From the NCBI RefSeq assembly GCF_004791585.1, contig NZ_SRUU01000005.1, forward strand, positions 93,236 to 157,235: a DNA stretch of 64,000 nucleotides, given 5' to 3'. How positions within the stretch are numbered: position 1 is the stretch's first letter; each line of letters begins with the position of its first letter. Of this stretch, positions 35,441-44,154 are shown piece by piece. Source of the stretch: Mesorhizobium sp. M1C.F.Ca.ET.210.01.1.1. Its GTDB lineage: Bacteria > Pseudomonadota > Alphaproteobacteria > Rhizobiales > Rhizobiaceae. Below the pieces are notes generated by a model. That model was given only the letters and a program-made list of their open reading frames with translations. It searched no databases and was not told the DNA's origin. Both the position numbers and the translations under genes were made by a program.

Positions 35441-37660
35441 CTACTCCGTTGTGCTGGTTTTTTTTCTGCGCCGACTGGTGTGCGACTGCGCGACGGCCAT
35501 TTTTAGCTCGGGGGTGATCGCCAACGGCGCATTCTCTGCCCCATGCTGCAGCCCCTCGACGTGGACGGTCGGAAATGGGAGTTCGATGCCCTGCTCCTTG
35601 AAGACTTGGCGGAGGCGTACATAGAATTTGCGTTTCATATTGAAGGCGCCTCCCGGTCTGGTTGTGACCTTGACCCTCAACACGATGCCGTACTCGCCGA
35701 ACTCCTGCACGCCCTGCATCTTGATCGGCGAGAGCACCCAATGTTTGAATTCGGGATCTTCCGCCAGTTCGAGGCCGATCCGCTTGATCAGCCTGCGAGC
35801 GAAGTCGATATCGGTGTCGTAACCGACGGTAATGTTGAATTTGTCGGTGACCCAGTCACGGCTCTGGTTCTGGACTGCTCCGAGTTCACCGAAAGGTATT
35901 GTGAACAGCGGGCCACGATGGTGGCGCAGCTTCACCGAGCGCAGCGAAAAGCTCTCCACCGTTCCCACGTAACGGCCGGATGTAATGTATTCGCCAACAC
36001 GAAACGCATCATCGAGCAGGAAAAACACGCCTGAAATGACGTCCTTGACTATGGTTTGAGCTCCAAATCCCACAGCGACGCCAACGACGCCGGCGCCGGC
36101 GATCAGCGGGCCGATCTCGATACCCATTGAGGCGAGCATCATCAGCACCGCCATCACGACGATCACGGCGAGCAGAATGTTCTGGATGATCGGCAGGAGC
36201 GTGCGCAACCGTGCCTGTTGGGGATCGAGGATCGGGACCTCCTCGTCGTCGGTCACTGCGTGCGGCGTTTCGATGCCCAGCTTTCGTTCGATCAGAGCTT
36301 TGATGATCGACCAGCCGAAATCGGCTGCGAGCGCAATGACCATGACATTGATCAAGCCGCGCAATACGAGCGTGGTCGTCGTATCGCTGTCGCGCATGGA
36401 CTGCATGTCCAGGCCCCAGACACGCGCGAGAAGATAAGCCGCCGTCAGGATCAAGATCATCCGGACTGCGCGATCGATGACAGCGATCGTCACCGCCGGG
36501 ATCGTAGGCCGGCCAGCTTCTTCCGAACCCGGCCGCAGGACGAAATTGACCCCGCGCTGCGTCAGCACGACGGTCAAAGGCAGGAAGAATGCGGCGAAGG
36601 TAAACCAGAACAATATGTTGAGGCCGGCGATGCGCAGCAGGAACAGAGCGACGAAATAGGCAGTCAACAGCCATGTCGCTCCCGTGTGGCCGGTTTGGTG
36701 CGCGCCGTCTCGCTGTGTTCTTGGTCGACGCCAAACGGCAAGCAGCAAGAGCAACAGCAGTACGAAATCGGCACCCGTTGACAGGACCAGCATTCCGTCC
36801 GGATCGATGCCGAGACCCGGCAGGAGGGTAAACGCCGCGGCGAAGAAGGCGAAGACGCCGACGATCCGGGGTAGCCAATAAAACCAATGGTCAGCCGTTT
36901 CGTTGGTGATCGGCAGAGCACGAACCTCGACGGCGTTCTCGACTTTCATGAAGGAAGGGACGAGCATGGCTGCAAGGTACATGCGCGCACCCGCTGTAAC
37001 GACTGCAGCCATCAGAAATGTCAGCACGATCTCGCGGATAAGCATTGGCCAGTCGAACAACATGAACGCGCCGGCGCTGCCCAGCGCGAACGAGACGATC
37101 AGCAGGCTGGAATAAAGCGTGCGACCACCAATCTTCTTGGCTCGCCCGATGGGCGTATCCTTCGGCTGCCCGATGATCCAGAGACGAAACGGACGGGTGA
37201 GCCTGTACGTTGCCCAGGTCAGCGCCACGCCGGCAGCGATGAACATCGCGATCAGCATGAATACGCCGGCAGAGCCCTTGCTGGACATGTCGTCCATGGT
37301 CTCTGTCCGAACGCGCGCGAACTGACCTTGCAGCAAAGGCAGAGTCCGCACGATTCTTTCGATATGATGCTTGATCCGATCGAGCGTCGAGGATGCCATC
37401 GTATTCATCTGGCCCGGCTTGGCCACGGCGTCGGACGATGCGCCGGCCGGCGAAGCTCCTGCCGGGGCAGGCGCTCCCGTTGACCCGGCGTCCTTGTTTC
37501 GCTGTTCGGCCACCCAGGCCTTCACTGACGGATCGTCGAGCAGCTCGAACAGCTGTTTGACCCTGTCAGGCGGGACGGTCGCCGGCGCCTGCGCCTGTGC
37601 CGGACCAGCCAACAAGAGGGCAATCCCGAATACGAGCGGCCTGGCAATCAGGATAAACAT
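35441..37660 (-). CDS. Large mechanosensitive ion channel, MscS family
   Basis: This 739-residue inner-membrane protein has a signal-peptide-like start (FILIARPLVFGIALLLAGPAQAQ), about ten further helices, and a C-terminal MscS core. The pore-lining helix and beta domain appear as SMGIEIGPLIAGAGVVGVAVGFGAQTIVKDVISGVFFLLDDAFRVGEYI, followed by GTVESFSLRSVKLRHHRGPLFTIPFGELGAVQNQSRDW. It should open under membrane tension to protect against osmotic downshock. The start at 37660 is chosen for its GGAG ribosome-binding site and signal peptide; an ATG at 37735 is possible. Extra N-terminal helices place it with the MscK/YbdG-like large members. Confidence 0.9.
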   Translation of the reverse strand: MFILIARPLVFGIALLLAGPAQAQAPATVPPDRVKQLFELLDDPSVKAWVAEQRNKDAGSTGAPAPAGASPAGASSDAVAKPGQMNTMASSTLDRIKHHIERIVRTLPLLQGQFARVRTETMDDMSSKGSAGVFMLIAMFIAAGVALTWATYRLTRPFRLWIIGQPKDTPIGRAKKIGGRTLYSSLLIVSFALGSAGAFMLFDWPMLIREIVLTFLMAAVVTAGARMYLAAMLVPSFMKVENAVEVRALPITNETADHWFYWLPRIVGVFAFFAAAFTLLPGLGIDPDGMLVLSTGADFVLLLLLLLAVWRRPRTQRDGAHQTGHTGATWLLTAYFVALFLLRIAGLNILFWFTFAAFFLPLTVVLTQRGVNFVLRPGSEEAGRPTIPAVTIAVIDRAVRMILILTAAYLLARVWGLDMQSMRDSDTTTTLVLRGLINVMVIALAADFGWSIIKALIERKLGIETPHAVTDDEEVPILDPQQARLRTLLPIIQNILLAVIVVMAVLMMLASMGIEIGPLIAGAGVVGVAVGFGAQTIVKDVISGVFFLLDDAFRVGEYITSGRYVGTVESFSLRSVKLRHHRGPLFTIPFGELGAVQNQSRDWVTDKFNITVGYDTDIDFARRLIKRIGLELAEDPEFKHWVLSPIKMQGVQEFGEYGIVLRVKVTTRPGGAFNMKRKFYVRLRQVFKEQGIELPFPTVHVEGLQHGAENAPLAITPELKMAVAQSHTSRRRKKTSTTE

Positions 37661-38019
37661 CGCAGTCAGATCTCCGAGACGTCGCGCCGGGCGCGCCAGA
37701 TTCCTGGCTCCCGATCGTCGAATCATGAGTGGCATCGTGCTCTAACCTTCCGGCCAATCGGCAACGACATCGATGTCCGTCGTTGCTTCTACCTTGAAGA
37801 AACCGATGTTGTGGTGCAAGACGTCATCGTTTCAAGCTAAACCGCTGAGCCGTAAGCTTGCGGTGTTGGCGCGGTTGCCCACACCAAGCCTGGCATGAAG
37901 CGGCTGCTGCGCGCCCCGCCAGCACCTAGGCCCTGGGGAGCTTACCGACATCTTCAAGCGCAGCAGCTTGCTGGATCACTTGCGTGAGATCTGCGGCGTT
38001 CTAGCGGGCAATCTCGGCC
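37661..38019. other. 359-base gap between the channel gene and sctU
   Basis: This gap separates the general region from the T3SS locus. A 38-40 codon plus-strand frame ending at 38027 (reading LTDIFKRSSLLDHLREICG) looks mildly protein-like and could be the remnant of a lost gene, but I cannot identify it. No terminal inverted repeats or tRNA are seen, so there is no direct evidence for an island boundary here. Confidence 0.3.
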
Positions 38020-39060
38020 TCAAGTGAGGCCATGGCGGACGAGATGGCGAACGACCGGCGAAAACATGTGCTGGCCGATATGGGATCCGGTATTCGCACC
38101 CTCGAAGAGCGCCTCGGCGACGGCGCCATCCTCGACTACGGGAATGCCGGCCTGGCGGGCTTGGGCCATTATGTCGTTGGCGACGCGCCCCTGGCCCTTG
38201 CCGACGATCACCGGTACCGGCGTTTCGCCCTTGACGTAGCGCAACGCCACGGCCAGGTCGCCGGATACGAAGACGATGACCGCGTTTTTCACGCCCAGCT
38301 TCGCGGATTGCAACACCACCTCGCGCCGCTGCCGCTGCTGTTCATGTCGGATCAACGGATCGCCTTCGAGATCCTTCTGCTCGCGTTTGTATTCGGTTGT
38401 CGTCATGCGCATGTCGCGCAGGAACAGCCAACGTTGAACCGGAACATCGATCACGCCGATGACGACGAAGGCCAGGCCGGCGGCGATTCCGAGAGGCGTC
38501 AGGACCGCCTTGATCATCGGGCCCAGGCACGAGGGACCGCAACCCGGTGCGTCGAAAAGCGGCTGCAGCCATGTGATCAGCACGAACACGAACAGGCACG
38601 CCAGCAGCACCAGCTTGATCACGCCTTTGACGAATTCGATGACGTTGCGGAGCGACAGGATCTTCTGCAGGCCCTTGGCCGGGTTAATGTTGTCGAGTTG
38701 CGGCTTGAGCGGCTCGAACGAGAAGACTGGCCCGAACGTCCCCAGCATGCCAAAGGCGGCGGTCAGAACGACAACGATCCCAACCAGCGGCAGCGTGGCA
38801 AGCATCAGCAGCGAGAAGAAACTACGGATGGCGCGCAGGCTGACATCCCCAAACGAGCCGTCAGGCTCTGTTACGGTCTGCAAGAGTTCGGAATGGCGTT
38901 TGAAGAGCGTCGGCCAGAAAAAATAGAGATAGCCGAGCGCTCCAAGGAAGGTGAAGCCGGAGGTGAGGTCGCGGCTCTGCGGAACCTTGCCTTTGCGGCG
39001 GGCGTCGCGAAGCTTCTTGTCGGAAGCCGGTAGTTTCTTTTCCTCAGCTTCTTCGGCCAT
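38020..39060 (-). CDS. sctU: T3SS export-apparatus switch protein SctU lacking the NPTH motif
   Basis: This 346-residue inner-membrane protein of the FlhB/YscU/RhcU family starts with KKLPASDKKLRDARRKGKVPQSRDL, has four transmembrane helices and ends in the cytoplasmic domain. The domain is recognisable (KREQKDLEGDPLIR and LAVALRYVKGETPVPVIVGKG), but where the family has N-P-T-H just before I/LAVALRY this protein has VSGD at residues 265-268. The asparagine-proline bond that normally self-cleaves is therefore missing. Residues around it are well conserved, so this is substitution, not truncation. sctU is usually the last gene of the sctRSTU run; here it stands alone, divergent from the TadD-like gene with a 79-base gap. 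Confidence 0.9.
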   Translation of the reverse strand: MAEEAEEKKLPASDKKLRDARRKGKVPQSRDLTSGFTFLGALGYLYFFWPTLFKRHSELLQTVTEPDGSFGDVSLRAIRSFFSLLMLATLPLVGIVVVLTAAFGMLGTFGPVFSFEPLKPQLDNINPAKGLQKILSLRNVIEFVKGVIKLVLLACLFVFVLITWLQPLFDAPGCGPSCLGPMIKAVLTPLGIAAGLAFVVIGVIDVPVQRWLFLRDMRMTTTEYKREQKDLEGDPLIRHEQQRQRREVVLQSAKLGVKNAVIVFVSGDLAVALRYVKGETPVPVIVGKGQGRVANDIMAQARQAGIPVVEDGAVAEALFEGANTGSHIGQHMFSPVVRHLVRHGLT

Positions 39061-39139
39061 GTTGCAATCTTACCGCACTGGCGTGGTTCCAGTCCGTCGA
39101 TGGTCTGTGTAAGGTGAGCGCGGGCTTGAATACGGAGAG

Positions 39140-39949
39140 GTGGATATGCGGTCGCATGTCGTATTCTTGCCTGTCGTCATCACGTTGGCGCTGTCCGGTT
39201 GCCAGACGAGCAAAACCGGCTCGGTCAGCGCGAAGGACCAACCCCCGGCCTCGCAGTCGGATCGACTGATCAAGCTTGCCGACGATATCGATGCGCGCGG
39301 GGAAAGTGATACCGCGATAGCGCTCTACCAGCGTGCTGCAGCGATGCCGGACGCCAAGCCGAGCACGCTCGTCAAGGCGGGCGACGCCTATATGCGGGCG
39401 GGATATCCGGCCGATGCCGCCAAAGCCTACCAGGCCGCGCTCGCAAAAGCCCCCGACGACGGCCCAGCGATGCTCGGGCTTGGCTCGGCGATGATAGAGG
39501 CCGGCGATTTCGAAGCCGGCATGCGCGCGCTCGCACAGGCAGCACCTTTGGTCAATAGCAGCGCCGCTTACAACCGATTGGGCGTGGCGCAGACGTTTGC
39601 CGGCCAGACTGCCGAAGCACAGGCGACCTTCGCCCGGGCGTTGAAACTTGCGCCCGGCGATCTGGACGTCGAGACCAACATGGCGTTGGCGGCGGCCCTC
39701 GAGGACAACTCCGCCACCGCACTGCCGCTGGTGCAGAAGGTTGCCGGAGCACCGAACGCGCAATTGCACCACAAGCGCAATATTGTGATGGTCTATGGAC
39801 TTCTTGGCCAGGCCGATCAGGTCAGGGCCTCGCCGCCCATCGGTCTGACGACCAAGGAGGTGGCCACCTTGCTCGCGCGTGCCAGAACCATCCGGTCGAA
39901 GGGCAGTACGCAGGCCAAAGCCAAGGCGCTCGGCTCCATCCTCGGCTAG
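39140..39949 (+). CDS. TadD-like TPR lipoprotein
   Basis: This 269-residue protein has a lipoprotein signal (LPVVITLALSGC, lipobox LSGC, cysteine near residue 16), followed by TPR repeats at about 45-200 (SDTAIALYQRAAAMPDAKPSTLVKAGDAYMRAGYPADAAKAYQAALAKAPDD and repeats). This is the architecture of TadD, the pilotin-like TPR lipoprotein of Tad pili. Its neighbours include CpaC- and CpaD-like genes at 40.1-41.9 kb but no Tad ATPase or pilin, so here it probably helps to assemble the T3SS secretin. TPR lipoproteins are common, so the TadD assignment leans on context. Confidence 0.7.
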   Translation: MDMRSHVVFLPVVITLALSGCQTSKTGSVSAKDQPPASQSDRLIKLADDIDARGESDTAIALYQRAAAMPDAKPSTLVKAGDAYMRAGYPADAAKAYQAALAKAPDDGPAMLGLGSAMIEAGDFEAGMRALAQAAPLVNSSAAYNRLGVAQTFAGQTAEAQATFARALKLAPGDLDVETNMALAAALEDNSATALPLVQKVAGAPNAQLHHKRNIVMVYGLLGQADQVRASPPIGLTTKEVATLLARARTIRSKGSTQAKAKALGSILG

Positions 39950-39994
39950 CGCCTGAGGTGCTCTTTTGCAAAGCCCGCCGCGCAAACTGGAACT

Positions 39995-40097
39995 AGAGCA
40001 ATTCCCGGAAAAGTGTGTAACGGTCTTCCGTCCGGAATTGCGTAAAAACAAATAGTTAGAACGGTCCGGCGATTCTATGAATCGCTGAAACGCTCTA
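39995..40097 (+). repeat. Dispersed palindromic intergenic repeat, copy C (long form)
   Basis: The first 70 bases match copies A and B (AGAGCAATTCCCGGAAAAGTG, GTCTTCCGTCCGGAATTGCGT). The element continues through CGGTCCGGCGATTCTATGAATCGCTGAAACGCTCTA, so its ends (AGAGC and GCTCT) are inverted. It lies between the convergent TadD-like and CpaD-like genes. Confidence 0.75.
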
Positions 40098-40119
40098 AAC
40101 GAGCGATGATAGCGCCGGC

Positions 40120-40569
40120 TCACTCGACTGGAAGCGTCGTTTGCGGCGCTACCGGCGCGCTGTTGGCGCCGCCGATCGGGGCCTCCTCGCCATCGAGATA
40201 ACGACGGGCCGCGCGCGCCGTCGGCGCCGCGGCCGCCGGCCCCATGCGGCGGCCCTCGACGAGGTCACGCTGGCTTTCGGCCATGCGCTGAAGATTGTAG
40301 GCATTGGCGCAGCCCGCCGGCAGATGGGAGCCGACGCCGGAGACGATAGTGAGGTCGGTCCTGGCGGCGGGGTTGTCGTCGTCGGCCGGTTCGGCCAGAC
40401 ATGCATTGGGAGCTAGGATCGAGCCGTTGACGCCCTTCTCGGAGCCGCCGGATTCGGTCGAGACATAGCTGTAGCCGGGCGAATACTCCTGCCGCTGCTG
40501 CGGGCTGTTCACACAACCGGCAAGAAACAGCGCGGGAAGCACGAAGCAGAAAGCGGTGCGCAATGTCAT
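40120..40569 (-). CDS. CpaD-like lipoprotein (Tad pilus family) in a T3SS operon
   Basis: This 149-residue lipoprotein has signal sequence LRTAFCFVLPALFLAGC with lipobox LAGC at about 16-19. The key evidence for CpaD is LPAGCANAYNLQRMAESQRDLVEGRRMGP, which matches the CpaD pattern in which a GC(A)NA-N-L motif is followed by a DL-x-x-R segment. CpaD supports the CpaC secretin in the outer membrane and periplasm. It begins 12 bases after the secretin gene's stop with a GGGAAA ribosome-binding site, so it is the last gene of the leftward T3SS operon. The protein is shorter than typical CpaD (about 200-240 residues). Confidence 0.75.
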   Translation of the reverse strand: MTLRTAFCFVLPALFLAGCVNSPQQRQEYSPGYSYVSTESGGSEKGVNGSILAPNACLAEPADDDNPAARTDLTIVSGVGSHLPAGCANAYNLQRMAESQRDLVEGRRMGPAAAAPTARAARRYLDGEEAPIGGANSAPVAPQTTLPVE

Positions 40570-40581
40570 GGTCGTTTCCCG

Positions 40582-41943
40582 CTATTTGATGATCAGACCG
40601 GTCGCCGACGCGTCCTTGGCGTGCTTGCGATTGAGCCGCTTGGCAGCCGGGCGATCGAGTGGAGTTGCGAGACTGTCCCGCACCGGCGCCACCAGATACG
40701 GCGTGATCAGGATGACGAGTTCGGTCTCTTCGTGCTGGAAGCGCTGCGATTGAAAGAGCGGGCCAAGCACGGGCACATCGCCGAGCACTGGAAATTTCTC
40801 CAGGTTGCGCGAGGTCCGTTGCTGGAAAAGGCCCGCGATCGCAAAGGTCTGGCCGCTCGCCACTTCCACCGTCGTGTCCGCTCTTCGGACCACGAAGCTC
40901 GGCATGGCAAAGCCGTTGGCGGTTACGGCGCCGGCATCCGACAGAGAGCTGACTTCTGGCTGGACATGGAGCGCGATGCGATTGCGGCCGATGAGCGTCG
41001 GGGTGAAACCGAGAGATACGCCGAAAGGCTTGTATTGAACGGTTGTGACGTCGGATCCCTGCGCGATAGGCACCGGAATTTCCCCGCCGGCGAGGAAGTT
41101 CGCCGTCTGTCCGGTCACAGCGGTCAGGTTCGGCTCGGCCAGTATCTTGACGACGCCATTGCGTTGCAGGGCTTCGATGAGGACGTCGAAATTGAGGCCG
41201 TGCGCCTGGTCGAGACTCAGACCAAAATTCCCGTCGCCGCCTGAAGGCACGCCATTGTCCTGGAACATGTTGAATTCGAAACCGCCGCTCTTGTATCCGA
41301 CGGACCAGTCGACGCCATAAGACTGCAACTCCGTGCGCGAGACCTCGGCGAAGCGGACCCGAATGTTGACCTGCTGCGAACCCTGCACGGTCATGTTGTT
41401 CAACGGCGGCTGTTCCGGCGGCGAGAATGTGCGTGCGACATTGTCCAGATCCTTTGCTTCATCGACGCCTCGTGCCTCACCCGTGATGACGATGCGGGTT
41501 CCGAAAATGTGGAGATTTGTCGCCGAATTCGGCTGCATCGCATGTTTGGCTTCGGAGGCAGGCGTGACATCGGGTGTGACGCGGAATTGAGCCGTCGCCT
41601 CGATCCGCTCGTCGGCGGTGACCGCAATGAGATTGGTCAGGCCGGGTTTGAGGCCGAAGACATAGACCATGCTTGGCGATACGACCTGGAGGTCTGCGAT
41701 CGTGGTGTCGGCGACCAGGACGGATTCGACCGGCTCATTGAACCGCAGCAATCGGCCTTGCCCGACCGGCAGGTCGAGCGTTGGCTTGCTCGGCAGGGGC
41801 GATGCGTTCTGCGCCGTTGCATCGGCAATCGTGAACAACAAGGCCAGCAAAACGCCAACCGTCGCGATAGCGAGCCAGCGCATGTCCGTCCGCCAGGCGG
41901 AAGCGGCGGATCGAACGCCTGCTGCGGTATCGTGGATTGTCAT
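40582..41943 (-). CDS. sctC: CpaC-type secretin serving as T3SS outer-membrane ring (RhcC2/SctC role)
   Basis: This is a 453-residue exported protein with signal around residues 21-45. An N-terminal Tad/type II-like domain (LDLPVGQGRLLRFNEPVESVLVADTTIADLQVVSPSMVYVFGLKPG) precedes a BON-like stretch. The secretin core has ILAEPNLTAVTGQTANFLAGGEIPVPI, VSLGFTPTLIGRNRIALHVQPEVSSLS and, near the end, FPVLGDVPVLGPLFQSQRFQHEETELVILITPYLV. These are the hallmarks of CpaC/RcpA secretins of Tad pili rather than of YscC/HrcC. The start has a strong AGGAGAGGAA site. It lies 48 bases after sctV in the operon. Rhizobial T3SS secretins are split (RhcC1 + RhcC2); the RhcC1 partner is at 59172. Confidence 0.85.
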   Translation of the reverse strand: MTIHDTAAGVRSAASAWRTDMRWLAIATVGVLLALLFTIADATAQNASPLPSKPTLDLPVGQGRLLRFNEPVESVLVADTTIADLQVVSPSMVYVFGLKPGLTNLIAVTADERIEATAQFRVTPDVTPASEAKHAMQPNSATNLHIFGTRIVITGEARGVDEAKDLDNVARTFSPPEQPPLNNMTVQGSQQVNIRVRFAEVSRTELQSYGVDWSVGYKSGGFEFNMFQDNGVPSGGDGNFGLSLDQAHGLNFDVLIEALQRNGVVKILAEPNLTAVTGQTANFLAGGEIPVPIAQGSDVTTVQYKPFGVSLGFTPTLIGRNRIALHVQPEVSSLSDAGAVTANGFAMPSFVVRRADTTVEVASGQTFAIAGLFQQRTSRNLEKFPVLGDVPVLGPLFQSQRFQHEETELVILITPYLVAPVRDSLATPLDRPAAKRLNRKHAKDASATGLIIK

Positions 41944-41991
41944 GCTGTTCCTCTCCTGATTCCCCGGATGTCCCCATTCGTCCGGCTGCCG

Positions 41992-44154
41992 TCATGAGGC
42001 TGCCTCCTGCGCGGCTTTCGTCTGAGCCGACGGCAGCGCCTGGGCGCGTGCGCCGGCTCTTGCGCTGCGGCCGGTGATCGTGGCCAGCGGCTGGACGTTG
42101 AATTCCTGCGCAAGTTCCTGGAAGGACAGGACAGGAAGCTCGATCGCATTGTGCGTGAGCAGGCTACGCATGTGACGGCGCACATCCATTGCGGTAAGGA
42201 CGACCGGCGAGACGTCGCTGGAGTTGTGCGCCAGTGCCCGCTCGACTTCGCTGACCAAGGCCTGCGCATCATCATCTGAAAGGTTCAGGAATGTCCCGGT
42301 CGATGTGCTTTGCACAGCGTTGCGCAGAACATCCTCGGCCGACCGCTGCAGCACATAGGCCGCGATGATGTTGTTGCGGCCGGCGGAACGGAAGCTGATC
42401 TGGCGCTTCAGGGATGTGCGGACATATTCCGTCAGCAGGACGACGTCCTGTTCGCGTTGGCCCCATTCGATCAACGATTCGAGGATAAGGCGCAGATTGC
42501 GGATCGGCACGTTTTCACCGACAAGGCGGCGAAACACTTCCGCGATCTTCTGCAGTGGCACGATCTCCTGAGCCTGCCTGACCAGATCCGCATAGTCCGT
42601 CTCCATGTCCGACAGCAGCCTGCGTGTCTCCTGGATGCCGACGAAATGCCCGGCATAGAGGCGAAGCGCATTTCCGGTCCACTTCGCGGCCGTTTCCGCG
42701 GGCGTGGAAAATGCGAAGCCGGCTTCTTGCAGCGCCGGGACGTGGCGGTCATCGACCCATACGAACTTGCGCTGGCCGGCGATCGAAGCAGCTTTTTCGT
42801 AAGTCACCTCCAGCAGATCGAGGTGCGTCAGGTCGGCTTCGACGAGAAAGCGGGCGGCCGGAATTTCAGCGTCCAGGATGGGCGCGCCTTCCAGGTCAAT
42901 GCGGATGCTTCGTGGTGACAGCATCTCGTCGGTCTGCAAGCCGATGGCCGGAACGTCGACGCCGAGATCGCTGAAGAGTTCGCGGCGAACGCCGTCAGCG
43001 AGCGCGCTGAATTCGGGCTCCGGAATCGCGTCCGCCAGTTCGGAGCCGAGGCGTACGACCACGCGATATGTGGCAGGCAGCGTTCCCGTGGAAATTGCCG
43101 AAAGCGAGGCGGAACTGCCCCGCTGTTCCTCCATCGCGATCTGGCCGATGTCCTGGGGTTCGGAGTCCTGCGCATTGCGGCGATTGACGGCGTAGGCGCC
43201 CGCGCCGAAGCAGGCGCCAAGGACCAGGAACACGATGGAAGGAAAGCCTGGCACCATGGCAAGGCCGACCATGATCACGGCTGCGAGGGCAAGCGCGCGC
43301 GAGTCGCGCAGAAGCTGGCTTGTTATCTGCCGGCCAAGGTCGCCGGTTCCGTCCGCGCTGCCGACGCGCGTCACCATCGTGCCGGCGGCGACTGCGACGA
43401 GCAGTGCCGGTATCTGCGCCACCAGCCCGTCGCCCACGGTGAGCAGCGAGTAGGTCGCTGCCGCATCGCCCAGCGACATGTCGTGCTGCAGCGTACCGAC
43501 GGCGAAGCCGCCGATAAGGTTGACCAAGATGATCACGATCCCGGCGATGACGTCGCCCTTGACGAACTTCATGGCGCCGTCCATCGCGCCGAACAGCTGG
43601 CTCTCGCGCTCCAGCTGCTGGCGCAGGCGGCGTGCTTCCCCCTGATCGATATCGCCGTTGCGCAGCTCGGCATCGATACTCATCTGCTTGCCCGGCAGCG
43701 CATCGAGCGTGAAGCGCGCGGCCACCTCGGCGACGCGTTCCGCTCCTCGCGCAACCACGATGAACTGCGCGACGGTGATGATCAGAAAGATGACGAGGCC
43801 GACCGCAATGCTGCCGCCAACGACGAAGGTGCCGAAGGCGGTAATGATCTCGCCGGCGTCGGCCTGCAGCAGGATCAGCCGCGTGGTCGTGATCGTGATC
43901 GCCAGCCGGAACAAGGTGGCGATGAGGATGACCGACGGCAGCGACGAGAACTGCAGCGGATGAGAAACGTAGAACGAAGCCAGCAGGATGAGCACGCTGA
44001 TGGCGATATTCGCGGTGATGAGAATGTCGACGAGAAACGTCGGCAACGGGATGAGCATCATCACCACGGCGACGAGCATCAGCACCGCAATGACCAGATC
44101 GCTGCGGCGCGACAACCTGGCAAGGAATTGCAGAAGCCGCTCCGATACGGTCAT
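41992..44154 (-). CDS. sctV: T3SS export gate protein SctV
   Basis: This 720-residue FHIPEP-family protein has an N-terminal half with about eight helices. The family motif region is RFTLDALPGKQMSIDAELRNGDIDQGEARRLRQQLERESQLFGAMDGAMKFVKGD, and the C-terminal cytoplasmic domain forms the nonameric ring. The C-domain has VDDRHVPALQEAGF and VVLTAMDVRRHMRSLL. It is the export gate that binds chaperone-substrate complexes. Its start overlaps the sctY stop as ATGA. It is about 30 residues longer at the C-terminus than minimal members, with an Ala-rich tail. Confidence 0.95.
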   Translation of the reverse strand: MTVSERLLQFLARLSRRSDLVIAVLMLVAVVMMLIPLPTFLVDILITANIAISVLILLASFYVSHPLQFSSLPSVILIATLFRLAITITTTRLILLQADAGEIITAFGTFVVGGSIAVGLVIFLIITVAQFIVVARGAERVAEVAARFTLDALPGKQMSIDAELRNGDIDQGEARRLRQQLERESQLFGAMDGAMKFVKGDVIAGIVIILVNLIGGFAVGTLQHDMSLGDAAATYSLLTVGDGLVAQIPALLVAVAAGTMVTRVGSADGTGDLGRQITSQLLRDSRALALAAVIMVGLAMVPGFPSIVFLVLGACFGAGAYAVNRRNAQDSEPQDIGQIAMEEQRGSSASLSAISTGTLPATYRVVVRLGSELADAIPEPEFSALADGVRRELFSDLGVDVPAIGLQTDEMLSPRSIRIDLEGAPILDAEIPAARFLVEADLTHLDLLEVTYEKAASIAGQRKFVWVDDRHVPALQEAGFAFSTPAETAAKWTGNALRLYAGHFVGIQETRRLLSDMETDYADLVRQAQEIVPLQKIAEVFRRLVGENVPIRNLRLILESLIEWGQREQDVVLLTEYVRTSLKRQISFRSAGRNNIIAAYVLQRSAEDVLRNAVQSTSTGTFLNLSDDDAQALVSEVERALAHNSSDVSPVVLTAMDVRRHMRSLLTHNAIELPVLSFQELAQEFNVQPLATITGRSARAGARAQALPSAQTKAAQEAAS

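Noticed and set aside
39140..41943. A separate Tad pilus locus next to the T3SS
   Set aside because: Only CpaC-, CpaD- and TadD-like genes are present; there is no pilin, TadV, CpaE, CpaF or TadB/C, and two of the genes are in the T3SS operon.
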